The notes beneath the pieces are model-generated. The model had not been told where the DNA came from and searched no databases. It saw only the letters and a program-made list of their open reading frames with translations. Below are positions 36,601 through 46,398 of a DNA stretch of 64,000 nucleotides, piece after piece. The position numbers and the translations under genes are program-made. This stretch comes from Sporodiniella umbellata (lineage: Eukaryota > Mucoromycota > Mucoromycetes > Mucorales > Rhizopodaceae), in assembly GCA_025677835.1 (NCBI GenBank), contig JAIXMR010000014.1, forward strand, positions 186,001-250,000, given 5' to 3'. The stretch's first letter is position 1; the number at the start of each line of letters is the position of its first letter.

Positions 36601-36840
36601 CAGTATGCGATAGCCTTTCTATACTTTTTTTTTTCTTTTTAGCCGTTTTAAACAAATGAGTAAGTCCGATTGCATAGTTGAGACTGTTTCTTGAAAGTTT
36701 TCATAAGAAAGCTTTCATAGAATCAAAGTGTTTTACTGTAAGTTTAACACCCGTGTTTTGAGTGCTCATTAACTTGCCTACATTTTTTAAAGAAGCCAAA
36801 GAGCGTTTAATAACCCTTTTTTCTTTTTTTTTAAGCCCTT
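33607..36840. other. large intergenic region before the SFP1-like gene
   Basis: About 3.2 kb without a gene I can support. ORFs near 34573-34854 (minus) and 35650-35838 (plus) have no recognisable similarity and no splice context. T/A tracts are frequent (about 35184-35204, 35899-35919, 36122-36138). A (TA)n run is at about 34258-34276. It is unusually long for this window, so an unrecognised non-coding RNA or orphan gene is possible. Confidence 0.4.
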
Positions 36841-37001
36841 TGAATAAAGTGTTACCTTGAAAAGAGATTTAAATGGCCGAGTGTCGAAAAAATCACTTTA
36901 GACTCCGTTTTTCTTTAATGAAGTGTTACCTTATCGGTTACAAAAAAATATATATAAAAGATTTAAATGGCCGAGTGTCGAAAAAGTTATTTTAGACTCC
37001 G

Positions 37002-37010
<9 letters not shown>
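36841..37010 (+). promoter_or_regulatory. tandem two-copy promoter repeat upstream of the SFP1-like gene
   Basis: Two adjacent units of about 74 and 96 bp share three blocks in the same order: AAGTGTTACCTT, then a 26-bp identical core GATTTAAATGGCCGAGTGTC plus GAAAAA (36866-36891 and 36960-36985), then TTTAGACTCCGTTTTT (from 36897 and 36991). The second unit ends in a 29-nt T-tract (37002-37030). The ATG is 150 bp further on, so this is probably promoter or 5' UTR sequence. Confidence 0.65.
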
Positions 37011-37032
<22 letters not shown>

Positions 37033-37160
37033 AACCTGTTGATTTATTGTAAGAGAAGGGGTCTTTTAAAAGTTTAAATAGTTTTTCTTTCTTTTTGGTT
37101 TATTCTTTATTCTTTTTCTCTTTTATTTATTTCCTTACACTTATTTATTTATCATAAAGA

Positions 37161-38295
37161 ATGCCTGTTTCGCTCGAATACAACACCTCTGCTAGACGTA
37201 TGAGTACGCTGAATGTGCCCCGACAAGACATTCAATTTGAGTAAGTTTGCGTGTGTTTGTACAAAGGGTTGCTAATCAAGAGTTTTTTAAAAAAAAGCAC
37301 TTACGATTTTCTAATGTGCGCCCCCAAGAACGATGTAGAAGATGCATTCGAACCCAAAGACTTGGAAGCCTCTTTCTGCCGCGACTTTGCCTGTTGTGGT
37401 CTTGTGCTGAGCGATCTTCACGATTTGCTGCAACACTACGAAGAGTGTCACGTACGTTTGGATGACGAGGACTGTAGCGACAGCGAAAACGACTCCTGGT
37501 CTTCTATTTCCTATTCTGCTGAAGGCACGCTCTCTGTGGATCTTGAAGACACCAAAGAAGATCTCGAATCCATGAAGAAGCGAGCCTTCAATTATATAAA
37601 CGAACTCTGTCAATCGGATTCTCTGGATGAAGATAGCCAAAAGAAGTTTGGAAAGAAAAGAACACATCAGCATATGTCTGGATCTTCTATACCTGACGCG
37701 ATGGACCTCTTGACTCAATCCGCTGTCAAAAAAATCGCTCTGGCTTCTATGGCCAATGGCTCTGAGATACCCCCTTCTTTAATCGCCGACGAAGACTTCT
37801 TGGCTCAAGCAGGTGCTATCTTGGCCAGTGTGAATTCAAGTAAGTGTTGTATTGTTGACTCTTTATTTTTTTTTTTTGCAGAGAAACTTATCTTTTGTGT
37901 GGATAGATTTAAATGCTGATAAACCTTATAAATGTCCTGTCTCGGGCTGCGACAAAGCTTACAAAAACCCCAACGGCCTCAAGTACCACAACCAACACGG
38001 TCATTGTAACCTGCTTGAAAGCGACCTCGAAAGTCTGGCTTCCAAACCTTATCAGTGTACCATCGGAGACTGTGGTAAGCGCTACAAAAACCTCAACGGT
38101 CTCAAATACCACATCGAACACTCTCATATGGTGGCCTTGAACCAAACCTTGGCCACCTTTGGTAATCTTTTGCCCAACACACCCTCTCACTCTGCCCATT
38201 CCTCCCCTTCTTCTTCTACTCATTCTTCTCCCATGTTGGGTACTGCTCCCATCACCTTCAACATGGAAAATCCTTCCATCTTTCCTCTATTATAG
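37161..38295 (+). CDS. SFP1: C2H2 zinc-finger transcription factor, Sfp1-like
   Basis: Exons 37161-37240, 37298-37839 and 37907-38295; 336 residues. Intron ends were chosen by phase: ending the second intron at the earlier CAG (37881) shifts frame, whereas TGGATAG at 37906 joins correctly to NLNADKPYKCP. The N-terminal third has an atypical finger (CRDFACCGLVLSDLHDLLQH, then EECH) and an acidic stretch. The C-terminal half has two fingers with the very characteristic Sfp1 spacing and wording: YKCPVSGCDKAYKNPNGLKY and YQCTIGDCGKRYKNLNGLKY, each followed by H-x4-H. Yeast Sfp1 activates ribosomal protein and ribosome-biogenesis genes; JAZF1 is the animal relative. A Ser/Thr/Pro-rich tail follows. 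The tandem repeat upstream suggests specific control. Function is inferred from the fingers only. Confidence 0.8.
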
Positions 38296-38874
38296 TTACT
38301 GATATTCAGCACCCTCATACATATTTTGTCACATAACATCCCCCTTTCCTCTATACATAGTCATTCCCCTCCCTCAAAAAAAAAAAAAAAGTTCACTTAT
38401 ATTCATAATAAATCTTGTTTTTTCTTTCTTTTCTTTTTGTTGTTTTCTGACCTCAGATTAATTAGAAAATAATGTTTTTTTTTTTTTTTTTCGAGGTCTC
38501 ATCCTGTTTATGATTGTAGTTTGTTTGTCCATCAGCCATTCTGTCAGAGCTTTACTCTTTAGGGACGCTTCCTTGAAAGCCTTCCGCTTTTTGTAGAGAC
38601 AACCCTGCTTTATTTTACTTTTTAATAATTTTTCTCTTTTAAAAAGGTGTTTTGAAATGCTGTTTCGGGTAATACAGCCACTAGTTTGTTTGTACTACAT
38701 CATGTAGCTCATTTCAATATACCAAAATAATAGGTTTTACATGCTTCCTGAATACTTTAGAGCCCTATTCTTTTATATTCGCACACACACACACTCTTTT
38801 CTCTCTCTTTTTTCTTCATTCATCTTCTTTCAACCCTTTTACGCTCCTTTAATTCCTCCTTTTTTGAACTGCAC
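38296..38874. other. intergenic region before the SH3 membrane protein gene
   Basis: No supported gene. Contains A- and T-tracts (about 38377-38390 and 38474-38490) and a pyrimidine-rich stretch (about 38785-38865) right before the next ATG, which may serve as core promoter. Confidence 0.6.
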
Positions 38875-40062
38875 ATGAGTGGTCTCTCTAATTTATTGAT
38901 CTTAACCAGTGCACTGACAACAGCTCATGCAGTATGGATTCCCGCCAAACGAGCTCTTGTATTTGAAAACGCAGACAATCAAGATTTCTCTAGTCAGAGT
39001 AAAGGATAAAGCGTTTCCAATTGTATTTATCTCAAAGACTCTTTAGCTAAACATACCACGCAATCAACAAAAACACATACCACCACCACCAAAAAAGCAA
39101 CCGCCACCACTACTACTACCACTATCAAAAAGACCACGACTAGTAAACGTCCTACAACGACGACTACTGTCAAAAAGACCACAACGACTACTTTGTCTAC
39201 CTTGGCTAGCGTAAGCACTCTCAGTCCTAGTTCGGTCAGTATTCCCTCTGCTATTGTTAGCAGCAGCAGCAGCAGTAGTGTCAGCAGCAGCATTAGCAGT
39301 AGTGTTAGCAGCAGCAGCAGCAGCAGCAGTAGTGTCAGCAGCAGCAGTAGTAGTGCTATCCCCACGAGCATGGTAGCCTCGCCTTCATTGAGAGCGATGG
39401 TCAACAACAGTGGTGTCTCTTCCAGTTCATCCACGATGTCTATCGATCGTGCTAGTGCTTCAGCAGCAGCAGCGACGGAAAGCATGACGAGTGCACCGAC
39501 GGGTGCGATTGTCGGTGGTATTTTTGGTTTCCTGGCCTTATTGATGATCGCCTCTGCTGCCCTTTTGTTTGTCCGCCGTAAACGAAGAAGAGAACTCAAG
39601 CGTAGTCGTGCGGCCAACATGACCCGTGTCGAGCCCAGCTACCAAGATTATACCGATGAGCCTTTGGAGCCTGCGATGAGCAGTCCAGCAGTCATGACAC
39701 CGATGGCATCTGTGGTAGCCCCGATGGCCACTGCACCTATAAATACCACGGTCATGGCCCCTATTATGGCTCCTATCGTGGCTCCTACCGCCAAAAACGA
39801 GCCTCTGGGTCTCTACACGGTCATCGCGACCTATACACCTACTTTGAGCGATGAACTTGAAATTGAACCTGGAGACAGCATCGAACTCTTGACTGAATAC
39901 GACGATGGCTGGTGTCAAGGCATCAACCTTTCAAAATCGAACGCTAAGGGCGTCTTTCCCAGACACTGTATCGATCAAGCACCTCCTCTCCATCCCTTGC
40001 CTTCGTTTGAAAAAGAGCGTACCAAACGAGTCAGCTCGATGTACGTCATGCAGTCCAAATAA
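38875..40062 (+). CDS. single-pass membrane protein with mucin-like ectodomain and C-terminal SH3 (Fus1/sensor-like)
   Basis: Exons 38875-38998 and 39047-40062, 379 residues. The 48-nt phase-1 intron removes an in-frame TAA. Order of parts: signal peptide (MSGLSNLLILTSALTTAHA), a short spacer, about 130 residues of Thr/Lys- then Ser-rich sequence including long Ser runs (39257-39356) that are likely O-mannosylated, a membrane helix (IVGGIFGFLALLMIASAALL) with a basic RRKRRREL stop-transfer, a Met/Pro/Ala-rich cytosolic linker, and an SH3 domain with ATYTPTLSDELEIEPGD and EYDDGWCQGIN. The layout recalls yeast Fus1 and cell-wall stress sensors of the Mid2/Wsc kind, in which SH3 or tail links to Rho/MAPK signalling. 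No cysteine-rich WSC domain is seen. Exact orthology cannot be claimed. Confidence 0.8.
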
Positions 40063-40185
40063 ACTCCGAGCACCATGTGTGGCCGAGAGGGTCCTCCTTT
40101 TTTTTTGTTGTACTCAAAAACACGTCCTGAAAACTTTTTCTTTTCTTGATTTTTTCTTCTTGAATAATAAACTCTATATATAAAA

Positions 40186-40516
40186 ATGGCCTGTCCCTGT
40201 ACTGAAAAACAAGTTTGCCAGTAAACAAAAGAACTCGTTTTTTTTTTTCTTTTCAAGGTGTATAACCATTTTCTGTTATTGCAGATGCTCTGGTCCCGAA
40301 GCCTGTAAATGTGGCGACAAATGTGCTTGCGAAAACTGTGGTAACAAGAAGAAAACCACCTGCACTTGTCAAGGTAAGAAGCCTCTCTTTAAAATACACA
40401 CAACTCTCTTACACTCTTTTTCTTAGATTCTGGCAAAGGTACAGACTGAACAACACAAGTCAGTATATTAATCTTTCTTTTTAGCCTGCCAATGTGGTGA
40501 TAAATGTGCTTGTTAA
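40186..40516 (+). CDS. cysteine-rich metallothionein-like protein
   Basis: Four exons: 40186-40220, 40285-40373, 40427-40438, 40485-40516, coding for 55 residues with 15 cysteines, mostly in Cys-x-Cys pairs, and no aromatic residue. The short ACKCGDKCAC module recurs at the C-terminus as ACQCGDKCAC. This is the composition and spacing of a metallothionein, which chelates Cu(I), Zn or Cd in the cytosol. The third exon is only 12 nt (four codons' worth, giving DSGK) and is flanked by TCTTAG and GTACAG; skipping it keeps frame. The start lies only 123 bp after the stop of the SH3-protein gene, so the promoter must be very compact; TATATATAAAA sits directly before the ATG. Metal specificity cannot be read from the sequence. 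Confidence 0.85.
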
Positions 40517-42277
40517 ATACACCAATAAAACATCTTTTTTATGCACTTTCTTGTAACGCGCCTGTTTTTTTTTTTTTTTTTGGTCATCACATTCGATATA
40601 TCACGCCATAAAACGCGCCATAGGATAAATACAAACAAACAAAAAAGCAAAAGCAGTCCCTCTTTTTCTAAGGTCACGTGATTTTTTTTTTACTTTCACG
40701 GTCTGTGAGTTGCCCCAGGTATAGAACAAACCAAGGTTCTTTCTCGAGACGGACTTTGAACGGAGTTGTAAATATTGTTGGATTGAACTTTTCAAAGTCT
40801 TTACAGCGCCCAATATCTCTTGTATGTGTCATTCTCAGATGGCGTTGCTGAAGAAAACGTTCACAATTGTACTAAAATAAGAAGGGGAGGGGGAGGAGTG
40901 GACGAATCATGAGTCGAATTTGTTGATTTTTATGCAGTTCTTTTTGGCGGGTCTGTTTGTTTACAAATCCGTTTGGGTCCATATCGTTGGACTGACATGA
41001 GGATTACCTATTAGGGTTAATTGCTTTCGAGTCCACATAAATCGGAGCATTTTTGATAGGCGTTTGGAATTGCTTTATGCAGCACTTGACCAGAGCGAAC
41101 CAATCGAACAAGATCAAGGAACCAAATCAATATATAAAAAAAAGCATCTCTCTTGGTCAATACTAAATCTTTTTCACAGTGACTTGAAGAAAGTTCCGTA
41201 CATAATGTTTTCTTAAGGAATAAAGAAAAAGTAAATAAAAGAGGAAACAGCTAAAGAGATGCTGTCCTAAAAGCTAAAAGTAAATCATTTGTGTGATATT
41301 CTCATACGCACAAAAAGGGTGAGAGAGTAAACAAAACTAATTAGATAATCTGTTTTTGTAAGCCTTTCTGAAACAATATCTCAGCGCTTTTACACTGCAA
41401 GATTATCTGCCATGGAACAGTAATCAGCTTCTTTAATACTTTATACAGCATGGTCATATATTGCGCGTCTTTTAGGTAACCGTTCTATCTCAGCCATCTG
41501 GAAGAAACAAACAGCTGAGATATAAACGGATGAAGGTGCCCTCAACTTTGGTCGCACGAGTTTCTTATTTTTTTTTTTTTTGGTGATTTTACCAAATTAA
41601 CAATTTAATTATCCTTTGCTATATTTCAAAGCTAAACCAAATAGGCTTTTTTTTTTTTTTTTTTTTTTAAACTATAGAGTTCTTTTTAACGTTTTTGGTG
41701 ATAAAACAAAATGCTTTTTACGGGATTCAGCTTGATCACTTTTTTTTTATAAAAAATTACAAGTAGTACTAAGCTTGTAAAGTTTGGGGTAGTAATATTT
41801 TTTTACTGAGTCAGTTTAGGATCAATGTATAAAAATGATTTTTTTGGGGCTAAAAAAAAAAAAAAAAAGGTAGTGTCCCATACACACAGAGACGTTGCAT
41901 GGGCACTAAAGGGTTGTAACAGAAAGATATTAAAACGAGAGTTGAGCAAATTGAAAGAATTCTTTCTTTTTCTTTTTTTTTTTTTTTTTTTACAGTCTAT
42001 TGTTTGTTTTCTTTCTTTTTTTGTAAAAAGAAACGACACTCTAATTATCAAAAGGGTCTAGTCGATATTAATTCTGCATCTCGTACATGATTTAATTTTT
42101 TGCACTGTAACAAAGCTGTCGTCTTTCTCTGTTTTCGGTTGTCAAATTAAAGTTTCTAGACAATTAAAAGGCCATCCTATTTTTTTTTGTTTTTCCATTC
42201 TTCTTCCTTTTTTTCTTTATCAACCTTTCTTGTCTATTTGCGTTTTCTTTTGTTTTCAATCACTACACAAAAAAAAC
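40517..42277. other. intergenic region before the Frizzled-like receptor
   Basis: About 1.76 kb with no supported gene. T/A tracts of 13-22 occur near 40566, 41571, 41648, 41851 and 41979. A palindromic GTCACGTGAT lies at about 40672-40681 (E-box-like); its relevance is unknown. Confidence 0.5.
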
Positions 42278-44352
42278 ATGCCCAATCTAAACAATCTCTG
42301 GCATCTTTTCATAGGGATCTCATTTCTACCTTTTGTATTCAATCAACAGATCTCTCCAATACCAAGTCAAAACAACACTCTCGCCACGCCTTCGTATCAA
42401 CCTAATTTACCAAGTAAGTGCGCTTTTTGTTTTCCTTTTGGTCCCTTGAAACTAAATAAACTACAGGTCTCTGTACAGTTTATCCCAGCACGGGAATTTG
42501 TAATGTAAGTCTCCCAAAAAAAGAAAAAAAAAAAACTTTAAATACGCATACAGACGATATTTATATATTCCTGATCGAATACACCATAGAAATACATCGA
42601 CTATTCTATTTACACAAATGGAACTTCCATTTCAGTCATTGAACAACAGCTTGGATATCTCACAAACTTAAGTTCCGCCTTTGGGAAAGTTGCCCCATCT
42701 TGTGTAGATGCTTACTTTAGATATTCGTGTTCATTTGCATACCCTAAATGTGACAATAATGGTAATTTTGATGATTGCGTGTGTGTGTGTGTGTGTGTGT
42801 GTGTATTTTTGTGAAAACTATTTAAAACATTGAAATAACTTTAAATACTATTTAGAGTTAAGAACTGGATGTCTTTCTACTTGTGACGAAGTCCATTTTG
42901 CCTGTAAAAATATTTTTCTTTTCACCGGCAAATCGTTTTTGCCTGACTGCCAACAAAAAAATCTTGGGTTAAGAATTCCACCTTCTTCCAATTCAACCTG
43001 TAACGCCATACCGCCAAAAATTGCAAAGCTGGATTCTTTTTACAATTTATCGGCTGTTCCTCCTCAATTTGTTGCCTCACAATGCCCAAGTCCTTTCATT
43101 AAAGATGCTCAAACTATTCATTCTTCCAACTCTTTTTGCTTTGCTGGTTGTTGTATGCCCTGTCCGTCTCAGAACTACGTAAGGTTCATAACCCCACCCC
43201 CCTCATAAAGTTTCTCACCCATTAGATACTAGTTTTATACTGAAGGGTCGACTCAGCGAGGCTTTTTGGCTACCAACATTCTAAGGTTCATTTCTGCTGT
43301 CTTGTCTTTCTTTATGATGATCAGTTACCTGGTCCTACCAGACAAAAGGAGACATCCTTCTCTTCTGATCTTGAATTTTTCCATCTCCCTTTTTCTTTTC
43401 AATCTCGTCAGTTTCTTTACTATTGCCAACCCAGAGAGTATTCAGTGTGCCAACAGTATCACTCCCAGTACTCAGGACAATAATATACCATGTGCGGTGC
43501 AGGGGGCTATCCTTATTTTTGGCTCTTTGGCTACCTGTTGCTGGAGCGCTGCGTTGATCCTTAACCTTCATCTCCATACAGTCTGGCGATCGAGTTTCTT
43601 TATGGAACGTTATCTGTTACTGAACGTAGTATGCTATGGCTATCCGACCATCGTCATGGCCGTCAATCTTGGCCTTCACAAGGTCAGGTTTGAATTTGCC
43701 AATCTCTGTCTGGTCTCGGTCGATGCCATCTTTGAGCTCTTTTTCTACCCTTTGGTGGCTGTGATCTTGCCCGCTTTCTTGTTACACCTGTCTACCTTTG
43801 TCTATATCGCACGTATGGCATTTCAAGAATCCACACGATCCGAAACACGCGCCTCGCGTCAGTCAAGCACTGAAGGTGAAAACACCAACGTCTTGCGGGC
43901 CCATAAACATGTAATCACCGCTGTTAAAATCCAATGGCGTGCCCTTCTCTTGGTCTTTTTGGCCATTGTTTCCGTCGTGTTTTATTGGGTAAGTGGCTAC
44001 ATAACAAGGTCAAGACCAGTTTTAACCACTTCTATTTACTTAGATTTTCTATTTTACACAAATCAACAAACTAAAGCAGTTAGAAAAAGACCATCAGACA
44101 GTTTTGCATTGGATCGAATGTATGGTATCACCGGCTGGTAACCAAAACGTCTGTTCCAACCTTCTAAAAGATCATTTACCCCCTTTGCCCTTAATGATCA
44201 CGGCTGAGACCTTGGTCAGTAGTCTGGGTATCTGGTTAGCCATCATCTTTGGAAGATCAAGCCTATTCCGAGAATGGGGTGATCTCTTTTACGATATTCA
44301 ACAATACCTAAAAACAAAAAAAACAACCAAAGACCAATTCATTGAACTCTAA
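42278..44352 (+). CDS. Frizzled/Smoothened-like seven-transmembrane receptor
   Basis: Six exons: 42278-42413, 42467-42504, 42590-42761, 42856-43178, 43233-43988, 44044-44352; 577 residues, all junctions in phase. After a signal peptide (NLWHLFIGISFLPFVFNQ) comes a cysteine-rich extracellular domain: LCTVYPSTGIC, a block with IEQQLGYLTNLSSAFGKVAP, SCVDAYFRYSCSFAYPKCD and CLSTCDEVHFAC, arranged as in Frizzled CRDs. Next is a second Cys cluster (FCFAGCCMPCPSQNYFYTEG) typical of the linker before helix 1. Seven hydrophobic helices follow, with LPDKRRHPSLLILNFSISLF after helix 1 and a CWSAALILNLHLHTVWRSSF segment. The tail ends WGDLFYDIQQYLKTKKTTKD. This is the class F (Fsl) type known from amoebae and some early-diverging fungi; ligands are unknown and Wnt is not expected. 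Intron 3 contains a (GT)n tract around 42780-42803. Confidence 0.85.
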
Positions 44353-44561
44353 CAAAAACTAGCCTGTTTCATAGACACCTCTCTCAATAATTAAAACTAC
44401 TTTTAAAAAAAAACAACAATACCACCAACATCTTGATTATCATTCACTTTCCCCTCTACTGTATATAAAAAGCCTTTTTTTTTTTTTTTTTTTTCTTACG
44501 AGGATGGGTGTTTTACCAATAAATCTTTTCTTATTTTTATTTTATTTGTGTTTCTTCATTT

Positions 44562-45069
44562 TTACTCTTCATCTTCTTCAGCATCCCCTCCAGAGGCAGC
44601 AGCGGCTCTCTTTCTCTTGACACGGCCAGCACGTCCACCACCATAGGGAGAGGTCAATGCAAAGTCAATGTGCTTTTGGGAGTCCAGACGAACAACAAAA
44701 GAGGGGACGTTGACGGATCAAGACACGAGTGTGACGGGTTTGAAGACGACGCTCCAAGAAATCTTCAATCTTGAGAGCAAGAACGTAATCGAGCTTCATA
44801 CGGGATTCACCAAGAACACCAATAGGGACCAAACAGCAGATTAAGGCATTACTTTTAAAAAGACGACGGGGGTCTTTTTCATCCAGTTTTAAAAGCTCAC
44901 GAGCAGTACGACGGATCTTGGAAAGCGTCAACCCAACTCTTCAGATCTCTCCCTTGTTCTTCAAGCCAAATTCTTCAATCAACTTCAGTTCTTGATCAAG
45001 ACGAGCAGATTTAAAAGGACGTTTGGGAGCAGCCGATGTCTTGCTGTAGCTTCTGGTAGTACCAGTCAT
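44562..45069 (-). pseudogene. RPS9: 40S ribosomal protein uS4 (RPS9) pseudogene
   Basis: Intronless reading on the minus strand resembles uS4 throughout: [67 protein letters not shown], and [20 protein letters not shown] through an acidic tail. It is broken in at least three ways. A TGA replaces the conserved Trp after KNKGEI (the next residues, RVGLTLSK, are in frame). About 11 codons are missing after RRLQT. A second loss of about 32 nt after RVLIRQR shifts frame. Conserved Arg-Arg after NALI is Cys-Cys. The organism must have an intact copy elsewhere. A run of about 20 A (on this strand) lies 67-85 bases past the stop, which with the lack of introns is compatible with a processed copy, but such tracts are common in this window. 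Confidence 0.85.
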
Positions 45070-45393
45070 GCTAAAACGTTGGGTAAAAGAAAAAGAAAGC
45101 AACAAAAAAAGACCAAAAAAACCCCCCTTTTTTTTTTTTTTTACACTCCTTTCCCTCTCTCTCTTGGATCCTGACTTGATTCTATTATGTGCTTTGAATC
45201 TTGTCAAAGGTATTTCCAAGCCACTCTGGTAGACAACAAGTGGACAATGACAAGTGGGCTTGAAACTCAAAAAAAAAACACCTTCTCCAACACAACTAAG
45301 CCACAGCAATTTTTTTTATTCTCAATGGTATATCAACAAGTTTTTTCCTTCAAATTGTCTTTTTCGGTCTCTTTTCATACCAATTAGTACAAG
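45070..45393. promoter_or_regulatory. shared divergent promoter region, RPS9 pseudogene / RPL21
   Basis: The 324 bp between the two ribosomal-protein ATGs hold T-tracts (about 45126-45142, 45310-45317). Head-to-head arrangement of ribosomal protein genes suggests a once-shared promoter. No specific motif can be named. Confidence 0.5.
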
Positions 45394-46259
45394 ATGCCTC
45401 ACTCATTCGGTCGTAAGTATCTATGCTTCTTTTTTTTTTTTTTTTTTTTTACTATCACTTTACTACGAAAGCAAAAACAACAAAGAAAAACCAGTAACAG
45501 CACCAACAAAAAGACAACAACTCAAACAACAAAAATAATGAGATTTCGATCGGCATTTTTTATTTTATTTTTTTATTTTATTTTTTTTTTTAAAAAACAA
45601 AAACAACCCATTCAAAAGCACAATGCTAAGACATTTGAATAATTAGTTCGCGCTCGTACCCGCCACATGTTCTCTCGCAAGTTCAGAGAGCATGGTGTCA
45701 TCCCTCTCTCCACTTACATGAAGACCTACAAGGTTGGAGATATTGTTGATGTCAAGGCCAATGCTGCTGTTCAAAAGGGTATGCCTCACAAATTCTACCA
45801 CGGGTAAATAAATATATACATGTACATAACGCAATTCTTTTTTTTTTCTTGTTTTTGTTTGGATTTCTAAGCCTTGAATGATTTTTTAGTCGTACTGGTA
45901 TCATCTACAACGTTACCAAGTCCTCTGTTGGTGTAATCGTCCACAAGGTTGTTGGTGGTCGTTATATTGAAAAGCGTATCAACGTCCGTATTGAACACGT
46001 TAGACACTCCAAGTGCCGTCAAGAATTCTTGGACCGTGTCAAGCTCAATGCTCAAAAGAAGAAGGAAGCTAAGGCTGCTGGTGGTAAGTGATGGATTTCT
46101 TTTTTTTTTTTTGTATGTTTTACTAAAGTCTTTTCTATTTAAACAGTCAAGTTCAACCTCAAGAGACTTCCTGCTCAACCCCGTGAAGCCCGCCATGTCT
46201 CTACCAAGACTAACGTTCCTCAAACTATTGCCCCCATCGCTTACGAAACCCTCATCTAA
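45394..46259 (+). CDS. RPL21: 60S ribosomal protein eL21
   Basis: Structural protein of the large ribosomal subunit. Exons 45394-45412, 45647-45803, 45890-46083 and 46147-46259 give 160 residues, the same as yeast L21. The sequence follows the family from end to end: [90 protein letters not shown], and the C-terminal [15 protein letters not shown]. The first coding exon is 19 nt, followed by the longest intron of the gene (234 nt), with T-tracts at 45429-45450 and about 45573-45590. A first-exon intron of this kind is common in ribosomal protein genes. Unlike its divergent neighbour RPS9 it shows no damage. Confidence 0.96.
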
Positions 46260-46398
46260 GCAGTGTTGTTGAAAAAGAAAACTACGTTTCTCTAAAATAA
46301 ACAAAAAAAAACCAAAAAAAAAAAGACAAAAAGTTATCCAATTTAAAATGTCTTTTTGATGTAATATATGGGTCTTTTATTTTTACACTTGAAAGTAA

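Noticed and set aside
37882..37906. Use of the CAG at 37881 as acceptor in the SFP1-like gene
   Set aside because: It shifts frame after the GTAAGT donor at 37840; the TAG at 37906 keeps it and joins directly to the zinc-finger exon.
39027..39620. 197-residue Leu/Val-rich ORF on the minus strand
   Set aside because: It is the antisense of the Ser/Thr repeat of the SH3 membrane protein; composition is a by-product of AGC/ACC repeats.
44478..44496. Poly(A) tail of a retrotransposed RPS9
   Set aside because: Kept only as a possibility: tracts of this length are everywhere in the window and no flanking duplication is visible.
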